64,000 bases of DNA from Altererythrobacter sp. (lineage in GTDB: Bacteria > Pseudomonadota > Alphaproteobacteria > Sphingomonadales > Sphingomonadaceae), in NCBI GenBank assembly GCA_031178065.1, contig JAPSJS010000008.1, forward strand, positions 1 through 64,000, given 5' to 3'. The notes beneath the pieces are model-generated. The model was given only the letters and a program-made list of their open reading frames with translations. It was not told the origin of the DNA and did no database searches. Position numbers and translations under genes: made by a program. Numbering within the stretch: position 1 is the first letter of the stretch; every line of letters begins with the position of its first letter. This document shows positions 18,441-28,170 of the stretch, piece by piece.

Positions 18441-19361
18441 TCACGCGCCCGTACGCGCGATCCTTGGAAGGCCGCGACCGGACATTACCGTCAGTTCGTT
18501 CACCAGTGCATCAAGATCCGCTCGCCTGGGGTGCTTCTCAGCATAGACCGCCCAAAAGGAGGGCATCGGTAGATGATGTTCGCCGATCCGGATCAAATCG
18601 CCGCTATTCAGGCGATCCCCAATCAGTCGTTCCGACAACAGCGCCACGCCAAACCCGGAAAGCGCGGCCTGGACTGCGTGGCTCTCTTCGCTGAAACTGC
18701 CGGCAATCATCAGGCTGCGCCTGATTATCCCGGCGCGGGCAAACCAATCCTCCCAGCCGAGAGCATCCCGTTGCCGCGACGTCCAATGATAGTGGACCAA
18801 CGGCATGGCGAGCAGATCCGCCGGGCCGTCCGGATGGCCGCTCCGCTCGAGAAGGGCCGGTGCGCCGACTGCGATAAGGCGATCGTCGAACAGGTGGTGC
18901 CATACGCCGTCTGCGTCAGGCCCCGCCTGGGACCGGATTGCAAGATCAACACCGCCGCCACTCAGATCCGCGGGCCGGTTGTCGGCATGAACTGCGATGT
19001 CCAGACGGGTCGCTTCCTTGAGGCAGGCGAGGCGCGGAGTGAACCATTCGGCGGCTAAAGCCATCGTCATCGAAACCACCAGCGGCCTAGGCGGCTCCTG
19101 CCGGACACTGGCGATCGCCTCCGCCATCCGGTCCATCGCATCGCATATAACCGGGTAGAGCTGCGCGCCGATGTCAGTCAGGCGTAGCGGACGGGGCCGT
19201 CGGTGGAACAAGGCGGTGCCTAGCAGCTCCTCCAGCTTGCGGACCTGATGGCTGATCGCCGTGGAATCGAGATGCAACTCTTCCGCGGCGCGACCGAAAT
19301 GCAGATGGCGCGCCGCCGCTTCGAAGGCGCGAAGGGCGTGCAGCGGAGGAAGCTGGCGCAT
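18441..19361 (-). CDS. LysR-family regulator (GcvA/AmpR-like)
   Basis: About 306 residues from the ATG at 19361 (MRQLPPLHALRAFEAAAR, the standard GcvA-type start); an in-frame start at 19397 exists but is less typical. The helix-turn-helix covers about residues 5-62, with HLHFGRAAEELHLDSTAISH, and the effector domain includes GVDLAIRSQAG. It is divergent from an FMN azoreductase gene 130 bases away, so regulation of that gene, perhaps by quinones or azo compounds, is likely but inferred. Confidence 0.88.
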   Translation of the reverse strand: MRQLPPLHALRAFEAAARHLHFGRAAEELHLDSTAISHQVRKLEELLGTALFHRRPRPLRLTDIGAQLYPVICDAMDRMAEAIASVRQEPPRPLVVSMTMALAAEWFTPRLACLKEATRLDIAVHADNRPADLSGGGVDLAIRSQAGPDADGVWHHLFDDRLIAVGAPALLERSGHPDGPADLLAMPLVHYHWTSRQRDALGWEDWFARAGIIRRSLMIAGSFSEESHAVQAALSGFGVALLSERLIGDRLNSGDLIRIGEHHLPMPSFWAVYAEKHPRRADLDALVNELTVMSGRGLPRIARTGA

Positions 19362-19491
19362 GATCGTTCCACATGACTTGGGGTGGATGATTCTCATTCA
19401 TCCTATGGGTGAGAAATCGCCTTTCGCCAAGGTGAGCGCTGGGCAGGTATCCGGAAGCAACTCTCGCTGATGACGAAGGAGCGACAACTGG

Positions 19492-20145
19492 ATGGCTACA
19501 CTGCTCAAGATCGATGCGAGTGCTCAATTGCGCGAGCGCTCCCACACCCATCAATTGACGGAGCTCTTTACGCGCACCTTTCTCGACGCCGCTCCACGAA
19601 CACAGGTGATCGAGCGGGACGTGGGACAATCCCCCCCGCCTTTCGTGGACCACCGTTTCATCCATGCCGCCTTTACACCGCCAGACAAACGCGAACCTTG
19701 GATGGCGGATGTGCTCGCCACGTCCGACCGCCTCATCGATGAGATTGTTGCCGCCGACGTCATCGTTCTGGGGACGCCGATGTACAACTATGGGATACCC
19801 GCAACCCTGAAGGCATGGATCGATCAGGTCGCACGGATCGGCCGCACGTTCTCCTTCGACTTGGAGCGGGGAGACTTCCCGATCGAGCCGATGCTTTCCG
19901 GCAAGCGGCTCGTTGTCCTATCCTCGCGTGGTGAATTCGGCTTCGCGCCGGGCGGTGTTCGAGCGGACAGGAACATGCTCGATCCCGCGATCGCGGCTTG
20001 TGCGCATTACCTTGGCGTTGATGCCGCGACGATCGCGACGATCGCCATCGAATATCAGGAGTTCAAGGACGAGCGGCATTCCGCGTCGGTGGACGCGGCG
20101 AGGGTTCGCGCCGTGGATCTAGCGCGGCAGTGGGCAGTCATTTGA
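19492..20145 (+). CDS. azoR: FMN-dependent NADH-azoreductase
   Basis: 217-residue flavodoxin-like enzyme that reduces azo dyes and quinones with NADH. The motifs LLKIDASAQLRERSHTHQL (phosphate loop), GTPMYNYGIPATLKAWIDQV and SSRGEFGF are those of the AzoR family, and the length is slightly above the usual 200. Cytoplasmic. Divergent from a LysR regulator (18441-19361) that probably controls it. Confidence 0.88.
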   Translation: MATLLKIDASAQLRERSHTHQLTELFTRTFLDAAPRTQVIERDVGQSPPPFVDHRFIHAAFTPPDKREPWMADVLATSDRLIDEIVAADVIVLGTPMYNYGIPATLKAWIDQVARIGRTFSFDLERGDFPIEPMLSGKRLVVLSSRGEFGFAPGGVRADRNMLDPAIAACAHYLGVDAATIATIAIEYQEFKDERHSASVDAARVRAVDLARQWAVI

Positions 20146-20316
20146 GCGATCGTCTGGGCCAGCCAGAAGTCCCGATCTTGGGCTGTTTGCTCGCCGAAGC
20201 CGGTGGAGCGGTCATGGCGGCCGCCTTGCCAAACGTTACGATCGGCGAGGGTGATATCGATCGCTGTCGTTCCTGCAGCGTACTGCCGGCAATTGCCAGG
20301 TTCGGGGGAGGGGCCC

Positions 20317-20700
20317 TCAGCGCGCGGCCCCAGGATTATGGACCCTTCGCCGCTCGGCTGCGTCGGGGCTTGCCGCACGCTCGTCTTCAACAGTTCTGGC
20401 CGCTTCCCACCAATCGCCCAACGCATCGATGAGCGGTACCAGTCGCACTCCGGCGGGGGTCAAGTCATACTCGACACGAAGCGGATAGCCTCCGAATTCC
20501 GTGCGGCGGACGATGCCGGTGTCTTCCAGCTTGCGCAGCTCGAGCGTCAGCATCTTGTGCGAAATCGTCGGATTGTCCCGGCGAAGATCGCTGAACCGCT
20601 TCGTTCCCTCCTGCAGATAGTAGATCAGCAAGGTCGGCCACCGACCGCTGAGGATCTGCATCACCTCTTCGATAGGGCAGCGGGAAACAAGGTCTTTCAT
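20317..20700 (-). CDS. HxlR-family transcriptional regulator
   Basis: 127 residues with the HxlR winged-helix signature: CPIEEVMQILSGRWPTLLIY with one conserved Cys, FSDLRRDNPTISHKMLTLEL and VEYDLTPAGVRL. HxlR regulators often sense quinones or aldehydes through that Cys and control a neighbouring oxidoreductase. It faces the degraded GST gene starting 110 bases away; the intact target may have been lost. The C-terminus is slightly extended (Ala/Arg-rich). Confidence 0.88.
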   Translation of the reverse strand: MKDLVSRCPIEEVMQILSGRWPTLLIYYLQEGTKRFSDLRRDNPTISHKMLTLELRKLEDTGIVRRTEFGGYPLRVEYDLTPAGVRLVPLIDALGDWWEAARTVEDERAASPDAAERRRVHNPGAAR

Positions 20701-20809
20701 ACTGTTCTCGTGGTAACAAAAAGGTGCGTAATTTACTTGGACCAGCCGTCAGCTAGTGCCGGGTCTCGCTGCGCAGCGTGGTCACAAGAAATCACGGAGA
20801 ACCATAAAC

Positions 20810-21036
20810 ATGGAACCTATCCTCGTATACGGCTACCCCGCGGGCAGCTCCATGGGGCTCGTCGCCGCTCTTGAGTGGCTGGGCAAGCCCTACAAGCTCT
20901 GCCGCGTCGACATGTTGAGCGAAATGCGCCAGGAATCCTACAAGCGCATCAACCCTCGCGTCGAAACACCCGCCTTGGTCACCGATCGCCGCGACGTGAT
21001 CACCGAAACCATGGCAATCGCCCGATGGCTTGAAGT
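20810..21036 (+). pseudogene. Glutathione S-transferase N-terminal fragment
   Basis: From the ATG at 20810 the reading MEPILVYGYPAGSSMGLVAA is a GST thioredoxin-like domain that continues through INPRVETPALVTD and ETMAIARWLE to about residue 75. The homology then stops abruptly and the next bases encode an M20 peptidase core in a different frame, so the all-helical C-terminal domain is missing. The breakpoint is about 21030-21040. The open frame continues to 21457 but is not GST after the junction. Confidence 0.75.
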
Positions 21037-22104
21037 GCGGGACACTGCGAGGGCGATCGCCTCTACGGCCGGGGCGGCGCCGACGATGGCTACGCCATCT
21101 TCAGTACAGTCCTGGCCATATCGGCGCTCCGCGACCAATCCGCGTCGTATCCGCCGCTCAAGATCCTTATCGAGGGAAGCGAAGAATCCGGAAGCGGCGA
21201 TCTTGCTCCCACCATCGAACACCTTGGCGCGAGGCTGGGCGCTCCCGGTCTACTGGTCGCCCTCGACGGGTCGTGCGGCAACTATGATCAGTTGTGGACG
21301 ACCACGTCGCTGCGCGGGCAAGTCGCCGGGACGCTCACGGTTCGCACCATGCGAGAAGCCGTCCACTCCGGCGAAGCCTCCGGCATTGTCCCTCCGAGCT
21401 TTCGCGTGGCGCAGCAGCTCATCGCGAGGCTGGAGGATACCGCAACCGGTGAGATAATCGACCAAGCCTTCCACGCGCCGATCCCTTCGGACCAGCGAGA
21501 TCGGGCAGCGGCAGCGTGCGAGGCTATCGGCCATCCGCATCGTGCGCTTCCCTTATCAAATGCGGCCACGCCGGTTACCAACAGCGCGACGGACCAGCTG
21601 TTGAATCGATCTTGGCGGCCACAGCTCACGATCACCGGCATCGATGGCTTGCCGGACGTCGCCAATGCTGCGGCGGTGATGTGGCCCTCGCTGACGCTCA
21701 AGCTCAGCCTCCGCCTCCCTCCGACGCTTGATGCGGCCCAGGCGAGCCTGAGGCTGAAGATGCTCCTCGAGGAGGATCCACCCTACTCCTGCGATGTCGA
21801 TTTCAGCGTCGATATGGTCTCCCAAGGCTCAGAAGCGCCGACGTTGAGCGCCAATCTTGCCGAACACCTTGCTGCCGCCTCGCACCTGTTCTTCGGCAAG
21901 ACGGCGGCAAGTCTCGGCGGCGGCGGGGGCATTCCGTTCCTTGCGATGTTGGGCGAGCGGTTTGCAGGGTCGGAGTTCATCGTGACCGGAGTCCTCGGGC
22001 CCGAGTCAAACGCGCATGGGCCTAACGAATTTCTCCATCTGCCGACAGCGCACAAGCTGACCACCGCACTGGCCTACATCCTTCACAATATGGAAGACCG
22101 CTGA
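21037..22104 (+). pseudogene. M20-family metallopeptidase, 5' truncated
   Basis: The frame open from about 21027 reads GDRLYGRGGADDGYAIFSTV, then KILIEGSEESGSGDL, which are the dizinc motifs II and III of M20 peptidases. Later come WRPQLTITGID and GPESNAHGPNEFLHL with the last metal His near the end. The N-terminal 110-130 residues, including the first zinc His (HxD), are missing because the gene is joined to the GST fragment. About 350 residues remain intact in frame, so it was probably a whole gene recently. A start at 21292 would miss the zinc site. Confidence 0.8.
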
Positions 22105-22107
22105 GAG

Positions 22108-22722
22108 ATGAAACTGCTTTACCAAACGCACTCGCCCTTCGCTCGCAAGGCGCTTGTCTTTGCCCATGAGGCCGGGCTGGCGAACCAAATCCAGGTCGAG
22201 CATCAAGAGACGAGCCCCACACGAAGCAATCCGGCCGTCTTCGATGAGAACCCCCTCGGCAAGGTGCCGGTCCTGTTACGGGCCGGTCAGGAGCCGATCT
22301 TCGATTCGAATGTCATCTGCGCCTTTCTCGACACGCTCTATCGGGGCCCGAAGCTGATCCCCTTACAAGGGGAGGAGCGCTGGCGCGCTCTGCGCTTTGA
22401 GGCGGCTGCGCAAGGCCTCGCCGATTCAGGCATCTCCCTTCGGTGGGAGCTGGTTCGGCGCCCCGAGGCGCTGCGCTATCAGCCTCTCGCCGACGGATAC
22501 GCGCTCAAACTCACTTGCACTTATGCCTGGCTCGACCGGCAGATCGATGTCGAGGAACCAGTGAACATCGGTTCGATCGCTTTGGCCACGGCTCTCGATT
22601 GGCTTGAGTTTCGGCATCTCCCCTCGTTCCGCAATTACCCCAGGCTGAGTGTGTGGATCGATCGCTTTACGCAGCGTTCTTCGATGCTTGCGACGCCTCT
22701 AGCCGGTGAAACGCAGGACTGA
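22108..22722 (+). CDS. Glutathione S-transferase
   Basis: 204 residues, full length: thioredoxin-like N-terminal domain (KLLYQTHSPFARKALVFAHE, NPLGKVPVLLRAG with the cis-Pro, DSNVICAFLD) and a helical C-terminal domain. It starts 3 bases after the M20 stop, so it was probably in the same operon. It is intact although its neighbours on both sides are broken. Substrate unknown. Confidence 0.85.
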   Translation: MKLLYQTHSPFARKALVFAHEAGLANQIQVEHQETSPTRSNPAVFDENPLGKVPVLLRAGQEPIFDSNVICAFLDTLYRGPKLIPLQGEERWRALRFEAAAQGLADSGISLRWELVRRPEALRYQPLADGYALKLTCTYAWLDRQIDVEEPVNIGSIALATALDWLEFRHLPSFRNYPRLSVWIDRFTQRSSMLATPLAGETQD

Positions 22723-22768
22723 AAGCTTGCGACGGAGGGACGCCGAAGGCGAGGGCGGAGACATAGTG

Positions 22769-23213
22769 ATGGCGCAGCGCCTCGCGCCCGACATGTTCCC
22801 GCTCTCGGCGCAGGTGCGTTTCGCGTGCTTCAAGCTATCGAGGGCGTCTACCGCCTGCGCGGCGAGGACGTGCCCAGGAAGCACTTCGACTTCGCACCGA
22901 AAGTCTAGGCGGAGGGAGCGGCGGGACTCGTTGGACGATGCTCACGCTTGCATCGGACAGACACTGTCTTCCTGGGCCAACGAGGCGATGCGCTGCGGGA
23001 CGTAGATGATGCGCCCGTGTCGCCGGAATTGCCGAACGGCATGGTCTTCGACATGACTGTGCAGCAATACGCGCGCTGCTTCCGCAGTTCTATTTCCACT
23101 TGACGATGGCTTACGCGATTCTGCGCAACCGCGGTGTTGAGCTCGGGAAGGCCGACCTTGTTGCGCACGTGCTCGCCTACCTTCGAGCAGGAACTGAACC
23201 TGCGGAGGGGTAG
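22769..23213 (+). pseudogene. DUF1993-family protein remnant
   Basis: Pieces in different frames read RLAPDMFPLSAQV, GEDVPGKHFDF-like, then ELPNGMVFDMTVQQYARCF and MAYAILRNRGVELGKADLVAH, in the order found in the small four-helix DUF1993 family (about 170 residues). At least two frameshifts separate them and the usual N-terminal helix is missing. The remnant ends in TAG at 23211. Confidence 0.65.
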
Positions 23214-23245
23214 ATCGCTCGCGGAACGTCGCAGAATACTTGGCA

Positions 23246-23410
23246 CTATGCCCATGACCATCGCTGGACTACAAGCCAGGAGGGGCGCTGAAGCAGGAAC
23301 GACGCGAGCGAACCTGCGATGACGGCAATGACGGCGTTTAGCGCAAGGCTAATGCCGATTTGCGTCGACCCCAGCACGAGCGACTGGACTAAGACGCTTC
23401 AAAGAGAGCC
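23246..23410 (-). pseudogene. LysE/RhtB-type exporter C-terminal remnant
   Basis: On the minus strand the reading SVLVQSLVLGSTQIGISLAL, then NAVIAVIAGSLASFLLQRPS, ends VVQRWSWA and TAG at 23246-23248. This is the last transmembrane pair of a LysE/RhtB amino-acid exporter. Just upstream of Ser a TGA interrupts the frame and no further homologous sequence follows. About 50 of roughly 205 residues survive. Confidence 0.55.
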
Positions 23411-23528
23411 GGACCACGCTCGAGCTGATCCTCTCGAAGCTGTAGGCGGGTCGCCGTCAGAGAAGGCGCGCCACCTGGCCAGATGAATGCGGGTTGGGGC
23501 GTGCCCGCTGTGCTGCTACGGCGCGCGC

Positions 23529-25394
23529 ATGCTGGCAATCAATGACATTACCGTGCGGCTTGGCGGCCGCACCATCCTCGACCGCGCAAGCGCCGCGATT
23601 CCGCCGGGCGGAAAAGTCGGCCTGATCGGCCGCAATGGCGCGGGCAAGTCCACCTTGATGAAGGTGATCGTCGGTCAGCTCGAACCCGACGAAGGCGGGA
23701 CCGAGATGCCGCGCCGTACCCGGCTGGGCTATATCGCACAGGACGCCCCGAGCGGTTCGACCACGCCAGAACAGGCAGTGCTGGCGGCCGATGTCGAACG
23801 CGCCCGATTGCTCGAAGAATCGGAGACCTGCGTCGACCCCGACCGGCTTGGCGACATTCACGATCGGCTGCTCGCGATCGATGCCTATAGCGCGCCGTCG
23901 CGTGCAGGCCGCATCTTGACCGGCCTGGGATTCGACGAAGCGATGCAGGGCCAGCCGCTCGACAGCTTTTCCGGTGGCTGGCGCATGCGCGTGGCGCTGG
24001 CGGCGCTGCTGTTTTCCGCGCCCGACGTGCTGCTGCTCGACGAACCGTCTAACCACCTCGATCTCGAAGCTACCTTGTGGCTCGAGAACTTCCTCAAGTC
24101 CTACCCTGCGACGATGGTCGTTATCAGCCACGAACGCGACCTGCTGAACAATGTTGTCGACCATATCCTCCACCTTCAGGGGGGCAAGCTGACGCTCTAT
24201 CCGGGAAGTTATGACAGCTTCGAGCGCCAACGGGCGGAGCGCGCGGCGCAGCTTTCCGCGGCCAAGGCCTCTCAGGATGCGCAGCGCGCCCGGTTGCAGG
24301 ATTATGTCGCGCGCAACAGCGCCCGAGCGTCGACCGCCAAGCAGGCGCAGTCGCGCGCCAAGATGCTGGCAAAGATGCAGCCGATCGCCGCCCTGATCGA
24401 CGATCCCTCGCTGAGCTTCAATTTCCCCGATCCCGGCGAATTGAGGCCGCCGCTGATTTCGCTGGATCTTGCCGCGGTGGGCTATGCGGCCGATGCGCCG
24501 GTGTTGCGGCGGCTCAATTTGCGGATCGACCCCGACGACCGGATCGCCCTGCTGGGCCGCAACGGCAACGGCAAGACCACACTTGCCCGCCTGCTGGCTG
24601 CGCAGCTTCCCGCGATGGAAGGGGCCATGAATGCGTCCGCCAAGATGAAGGTGGGCTATTTCACCCAATATCAGGTGGAGGAACTGGCCACGGATGCCAC
24701 TCCGCTGGAGCATATGACCCGCGTGATGCAAGGCAAACCGCCCCGCGAGGTTCGCGAACAACTGGGGCGCTTCGGCTTTTCCGGTAATCGCGCGACCACC
24801 GATGTCGGGCGGCTGTCCGGCGGCGAGCGCGCCAGGCTGGCGCTGGCGCTGATCACCCGCGATGCGCCGCACATGCTGATCCTCGACGAGCCGACCAACC
24901 ACCTCGATGTCGATGCGCGCGAGGCACTGGTCCAGGCGCTCAACGACTACTCGGGCGCCGTGATCCTGATCAGCCACGATCGCCACATGGTGGAACTGAC
25001 CGCCGACCGGTTGGTGCTGGTCGATGACGGCACGGCCAAGGACTATGTCGGGAGCATGGAGGACTATATCGATTTCGTGCTGGGCCGGAACCAGCCCAGA
25101 AAAGGTCCGAACGCCAAACCCGCGAAGACGGGCCGCAAGGCGTCGAGCAAGGCGCGCAAAGAGGCACGCTCCATCAATTCGGAGGTCGCAGCGGTCGAGA
25201 AATCCATCGCCAGGCTTCAGACTGAATGTTCCGAAATCGACCAGGCGATAAGCGAACCCGCGAAATCTCCGCCTCATCTGGCCGGCAAGACTGTGAACGA
25301 CCTGCTGGTGCAAAGGGCGCAAGTGGCAAGCGCACTGGAAAAGCTCGAAGCTGAATGGTTGGCGCTGGGTGAGCAGCTTGAGCGCACGGTGTAA
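23529..25394 (+). CDS. ABC-F family ATPase (Uup/YheS-like)
   Basis: About 621 residues with two nucleotide-binding domains and no membrane part, the soluble ABC-F class acting on the ribosome. Domain 1: Walker A GRNGAGKST, signature SGGWRMRVALA, Walker B LLLDEPSNHLD. Domain 2: GRNGNGKTT, SGGERARLALA, ILDEPTNHLD. The linker (about residues 225-300) is rich in charged residues, and a C-terminal coiled coil starts near residue 540 (KARKEARSINSEVAAVEKSI), as in YheS/Uup. The second Met of the open frame (MLAINDITVRLGG) is the standard start. It lies intact amid pseudogenes. Confidence 0.92.
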   Translation: MLAINDITVRLGGRTILDRASAAIPPGGKVGLIGRNGAGKSTLMKVIVGQLEPDEGGTEMPRRTRLGYIAQDAPSGSTTPEQAVLAADVERARLLEESETCVDPDRLGDIHDRLLAIDAYSAPSRAGRILTGLGFDEAMQGQPLDSFSGGWRMRVALAALLFSAPDVLLLDEPSNHLDLEATLWLENFLKSYPATMVVISHERDLLNNVVDHILHLQGGKLTLYPGSYDSFERQRAERAAQLSAAKASQDAQRARLQDYVARNSARASTAKQAQSRAKMLAKMQPIAALIDDPSLSFNFPDPGELRPPLISLDLAAVGYAADAPVLRRLNLRIDPDDRIALLGRNGNGKTTLARLLAAQLPAMEGAMNASAKMKVGYFTQYQVEELATDATPLEHMTRVMQGKPPREVREQLGRFGFSGNRATTDVGRLSGGERARLALALITRDAPHMLILDEPTNHLDVDAREALVQALNDYSGAVILISHDRHMVELTADRLVLVDDGTAKDYVGSMEDYIDFVLGRNQPRKGPNAKPAKTGRKASSKARKEARSINSEVAAVEKSIARLQTECSEIDQAISEPAKSPPHLAGKTVNDLLVQRAQVASALEKLEAEWLALGEQLERTV

Positions 25395-25419
25395 GTTCCG
25401 GTCTTTGGGCGGAAGAAGA

Positions 25420-25707
25420 TCAGGCAGACGGTTTCCTATCAGCTCTCCAAGGCGCACTGGCCGTTCGGGTTTGGTCTTCGTTGAAGGCGATTGTGTCCTG
25501 TTCGAACAGCATCACAATCATCGGCCCGAGAAGGAAGCGGCCCATTTGCTCTCCCTTCTTCAGCTGGATGTCCCGATCCGCAAAAGTCCACTCTGACATC
25601 GTGCCGCTACGCTTCGGATTGACCACGCCGTGCCACGCTCCGGCAATGCTTCCGACGATGGTGGCGCCGGCGAGCAGCATCACGAATATGCCATGGACAC
25701 GCGCATC
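25420..25707 (-). pseudogene. Phosphatidylserine decarboxylase C-terminal remnant
   Basis: Reads GIFVMLLAGATIVGSIAGAWHG, then LKKGEQMGRFLLG and MIVMLFEQDTIAFN, the end of Psd. Psd must cleave itself at an LGST motif to make the pyruvoyl cofactor; here the sequence is LGPM, so the essential Ser is lost. A TAA stop lies directly upstream (25708-25710) and the N-terminal 150 or so residues are absent. Inactive fragment. Confidence 0.7.
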
Positions 25708-25713
25708 TTATCC

Positions 25714-26225
25714 CGCGATCGACGGCGCGGGCACCATCGAGCCGGCCGAACGCCGCGCCTGGCTGCAGGCCGTGCTCTGGCTGCCGCAAATACCGCGCGC
25801 AGGCTCGGTGCAGCGGCTCGATCCCTCCTTCGACTTCGCGCTGGCCCTGCTCGACGGAAGCACTCGCACCGATGCGATCGGCTTCCTGCCGCTGGATAGC
25901 GGCATGAACGCAGCCGCCTTCGGCCGTGCCCGGCAGACCGACTGGGACGATTTCCGCTATAGCGCGCTGATCGTCACCGGGATTGGACCGGAGCTGGAGG
26001 ACATGCCGCTTAGCCCTGGCGGCAAATACCATCTTCGCCGATCCCGATGTTCGGGAAATGGTTTATGAGCGCACCGCCGCCGGGGCTGCGATGCTGCGAG
26101 ACATGCTGTGCCGCGCATGGGCAGAAAGCGCCAACCCGCCGGCTGAAGTGACGCCTTCCCCGATCGACTTCGATAATCCTGCATTCAACCCTACGACAGG
26201 ATCAGCACCCGCAGCGCCGCGCTGA
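25714..26225 (+). pseudogene. Unidentified coding remnants (one possibly YdcF-like)
   Basis: 25710-26030 reads IDGAGTIEPAERRAWLQAVL, then SFDFALALLDG and YSALIVTGIGPELEDMPLSP, which I tentatively compare with the middle of a YdcF/DUF218 protein, without start or end. A second piece in another frame (26040-26225) reads FADPDVREMVYERTAAGAAM and ends GSAPAAPR. Neither has a start site, and the two abut at a frame change. Weak identification. Confidence 0.35.
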
Positions 26226-26258
26226 CGCGGCCTTCAGCCGGCTCTGGTGATGGCGGTC

Positions 26259-26284
26259 AAAAAAATCCCCTCCCGAAGGAGGGG
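26259..26284 (-). terminator. Rho-independent terminator of the kduI operon
   Basis: Perfect 7-bp stem CCCCTCC/GGAGGGG with a four-base loop (26267-26284). On the minus strand it is followed by ATTTTTTT. It lies 26 bases beyond the kduI stop. Confidence 0.88.
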
Positions 26285-26309
26285 CAGGGTGGGAGGTTGG
26301 GCGGACGAG

Positions 26310-27143
26310 CTAGCCGGCGCCGAGCGTGTCCATATCGGTGTAATCCTGGTTCTCACCGGCCATGGCCCAGATGAAGGCATAGGCTTTGGTGCCCACGCCC
26401 ATGTGGATCGACCATGGTGGAGAGATCACGGCTTCCTCGTTCGCCATGATGATGTGGCGCGCTGGTTCACGCTCGCCCATGAAGTGAATCACCCGGTCGC
26501 CTTCCGGATCCGCGAGTTCGAAATAGAAGTAGATCTCGGTGCGGCGGTCGTGGACATGCGGCGGCATCGTGTTCCACACGTTCCCCTCCTTGAGCACCGT
26601 CACGCCCATGACGAGCTGGGCGGAATCGCACACGCCGGGAATGACGAGCTGATGGATAGTGCGCTCGTTCGCCGCCGCGTGGCTGCCGCGATCGAGCGTG
26701 TTGCCGTCGCTCAACGCAAGTTTGCGCGTCGCGAAAGCCTGGTGGGCCGGGCAGGAGGCCAGATAGAAGCGCGCGCCGGGTCCCGAAAACTCGATCTCTT
26801 CGGCCCCTTTCGTCACGTAGAGGCATTCCTTGTTCGCCAGGACGAAGCGCTCGCCGTCGACCGTAACCGCTCCTTCGGTCGAACCCACGTTGACGATCCC
26901 CAGTTCGCGCCGCTCGAGAAAGGGCTTGTTCTTCGACGTGGCGGGCGCCTGCTGGCGAGGCAACTGTACTGGATCGGACTCGACTAAAACGCCCCCGATC
27001 ACGAAGCGTTCGGCGTGCGTATAGTTCAGGACGCATGCGCCCTTGCGAAACAGATTCTGGATCAGATAGCGATCACGCAGTTCTTCGTTCGAGGCGCCCG
27101 CCATCATGTCCGGATGGGTGGCATAATAGGTCCGATCGAACAT
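26310..27143 (-). CDS. kduI: 5-dehydro-4-deoxy-D-glucuronate isomerase
   Basis: 277-residue cupin-fold enzyme converting 5-keto-4-deoxyuronate, the monomer left by polyuronate lyases, into 2,5-diketo-3-deoxygluconate on the way to KDG. The zinc ligands are visible: His196 and His198 in [12 protein letters not shown], Glu203, and a further His (His247 in PPWSIHMG). Length matches E. coli KduI (278). Third gene of a leftward operon with a DUF4861 lipoprotein and an MFS transporter. The partner dehydrogenase KduD is not seen in this window. Confidence 0.95.
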   Translation of the reverse strand: MFDRTYYATHPDMMAGASNEELRDRYLIQNLFRKGACVLNYTHAERFVIGGVLVESDPVQLPRQQAPATSKNKPFLERRELGIVNVGSTEGAVTVDGERFVLANKECLYVTKGAEEIEFSGPGARFYLASCPAHQAFATRKLALSDGNTLDRGSHAAANERTIHQLVIPGVCDSAQLVMGVTVLKEGNVWNTMPPHVHDRRTEIYFYFELADPEGDRVIHFMGEREPARHIIMANEEAVISPPWSIHMGVGTKAYAFIWAMAGENQDYTDMDTLGAG

Positions 27144-27198
27144 CAGGCAGTTTCCCGTTTTGTGAAAGGCATGATCGGAGAAAGCCGAAACGATGTGG

Positions 27199-28170
27199 CT
27201 ACCGCACCGCCGGTCGCGGTGCGCTGAAGTCGAGCTTTTCTGCTGCGGCGTAGGCGTCCCACTTCTGGCGGGTGTCGAAGCCGCCGGCGCCCCGGCTCCA
27301 CGCCGAACCAGAGTAGTAGACGAACGGGGTGCCCGGCATGACCCGCACGATCATCAGGTGGTTGTCCGCATCGTCGCGCACCTCGACGATCGTCGAAGGA
27401 TCGACGCGCAGCGCGATCGCCATCCGGCCGTGGGTCTCGTTGTCTGGGCCCCACCAAGTCATCAGGCCCTTGGCGCGATCGACCGTCACCTCACCGCCAT
27501 CCGGCCCGGTCGTGCGCCGGCCGATGCCGATGCCGACCAGCAGCGGTTCCTGGCGGTTCGACGAGAGCGTCGAGACCATTCGGGTGAAATGCGTGCCCAG
27601 CGCCAGCGTAAAGCGCCGTGTTTCGCTCACCTGACGATCGACACCGACCGGCCAGGGCGCGTAATCTACCTCGAAATCAGCCACGTCGGCGCCGCTCGCG
27701 TGCACACGGTGCGCGACATAGTTGCGCGAGGTCCATAGCTTGTTGTCGTGCCAGATGCCGAGGCCGCCAGCGCCCCGACCAGTGCCGACATTGTAGAAGT
27801 CCAGCCCCTCGCCGTGATAGCCGTGCTGGTCGCCGGTGCGCAGCTGGCGATCGGCGAAGGGCCACGGATATTGTTTGCCCCAGCTGTCGATGCCCGAACC
27901 CGAGGGCGGTTCGACCGCTTCGAGGGCATGGCCGTAGATGCGGTGCGCGGTGCGGTCGTTCTCCCACAATAGATCGTCGTAGCGATAGTCCGCCTGGACG
28001 ACGACCGCGGCTGGCGCGCGGTCCGCCGGCCGTGTCAGCACCGGAGGCTTGGTCGTCATGACCGGTGGTGCTTGGTCCTGCGGCGGCGCGACGCTGGCGC
28101 AGCCCGTAGTGGCCGCGGTAGCGGCAATCAGGATGTGAGCGATCAGGGACGACCGAAGTGCCAGGTTCAC
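27199..28170 (-). CDS. DUF4861 lipoprotein of a polyuronate locus
   Basis: 323 residues from a GTG at 28170 that overlaps the upstream MFS stop (GTGA). A lipoprotein signal ([17 protein letters not shown]) puts Cys23 at the mature end. The rest matches the DUF4861 pattern: [32 protein letters not shown], and a later beta-rich part. DUF4861 proteins occur in loci with pectin, alginate or ulvan lyases and KduI. The reaction is not known; a galactose-mutarotase-like fold acting on uronic sugars is plausible. Likely outer-membrane or periplasmic. Confidence 0.82.
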   Translation of the reverse strand: MNLALRSSLIAHILIAATAATTGCASVAPPQDQAPPVMTTKPPVLTRPADRAPAAVVVQADYRYDDLLWENDRTAHRIYGHALEAVEPPSGSGIDSWGKQYPWPFADRQLRTGDQHGYHGEGLDFYNVGTGRGAGGLGIWHDNKLWTSRNYVAHRVHASGADVADFEVDYAPWPVGVDRQVSETRRFTLALGTHFTRMVSTLSSNRQEPLLVGIGIGRRTTGPDGGEVTVDRAKGLMTWWGPDNETHGRMAIALRVDPSTIVEVRDDADNHLMIVRVMPGTPFVYYSGSAWSRGAGGFDTRQKWDAYAAAEKLDFSAPRPAVR

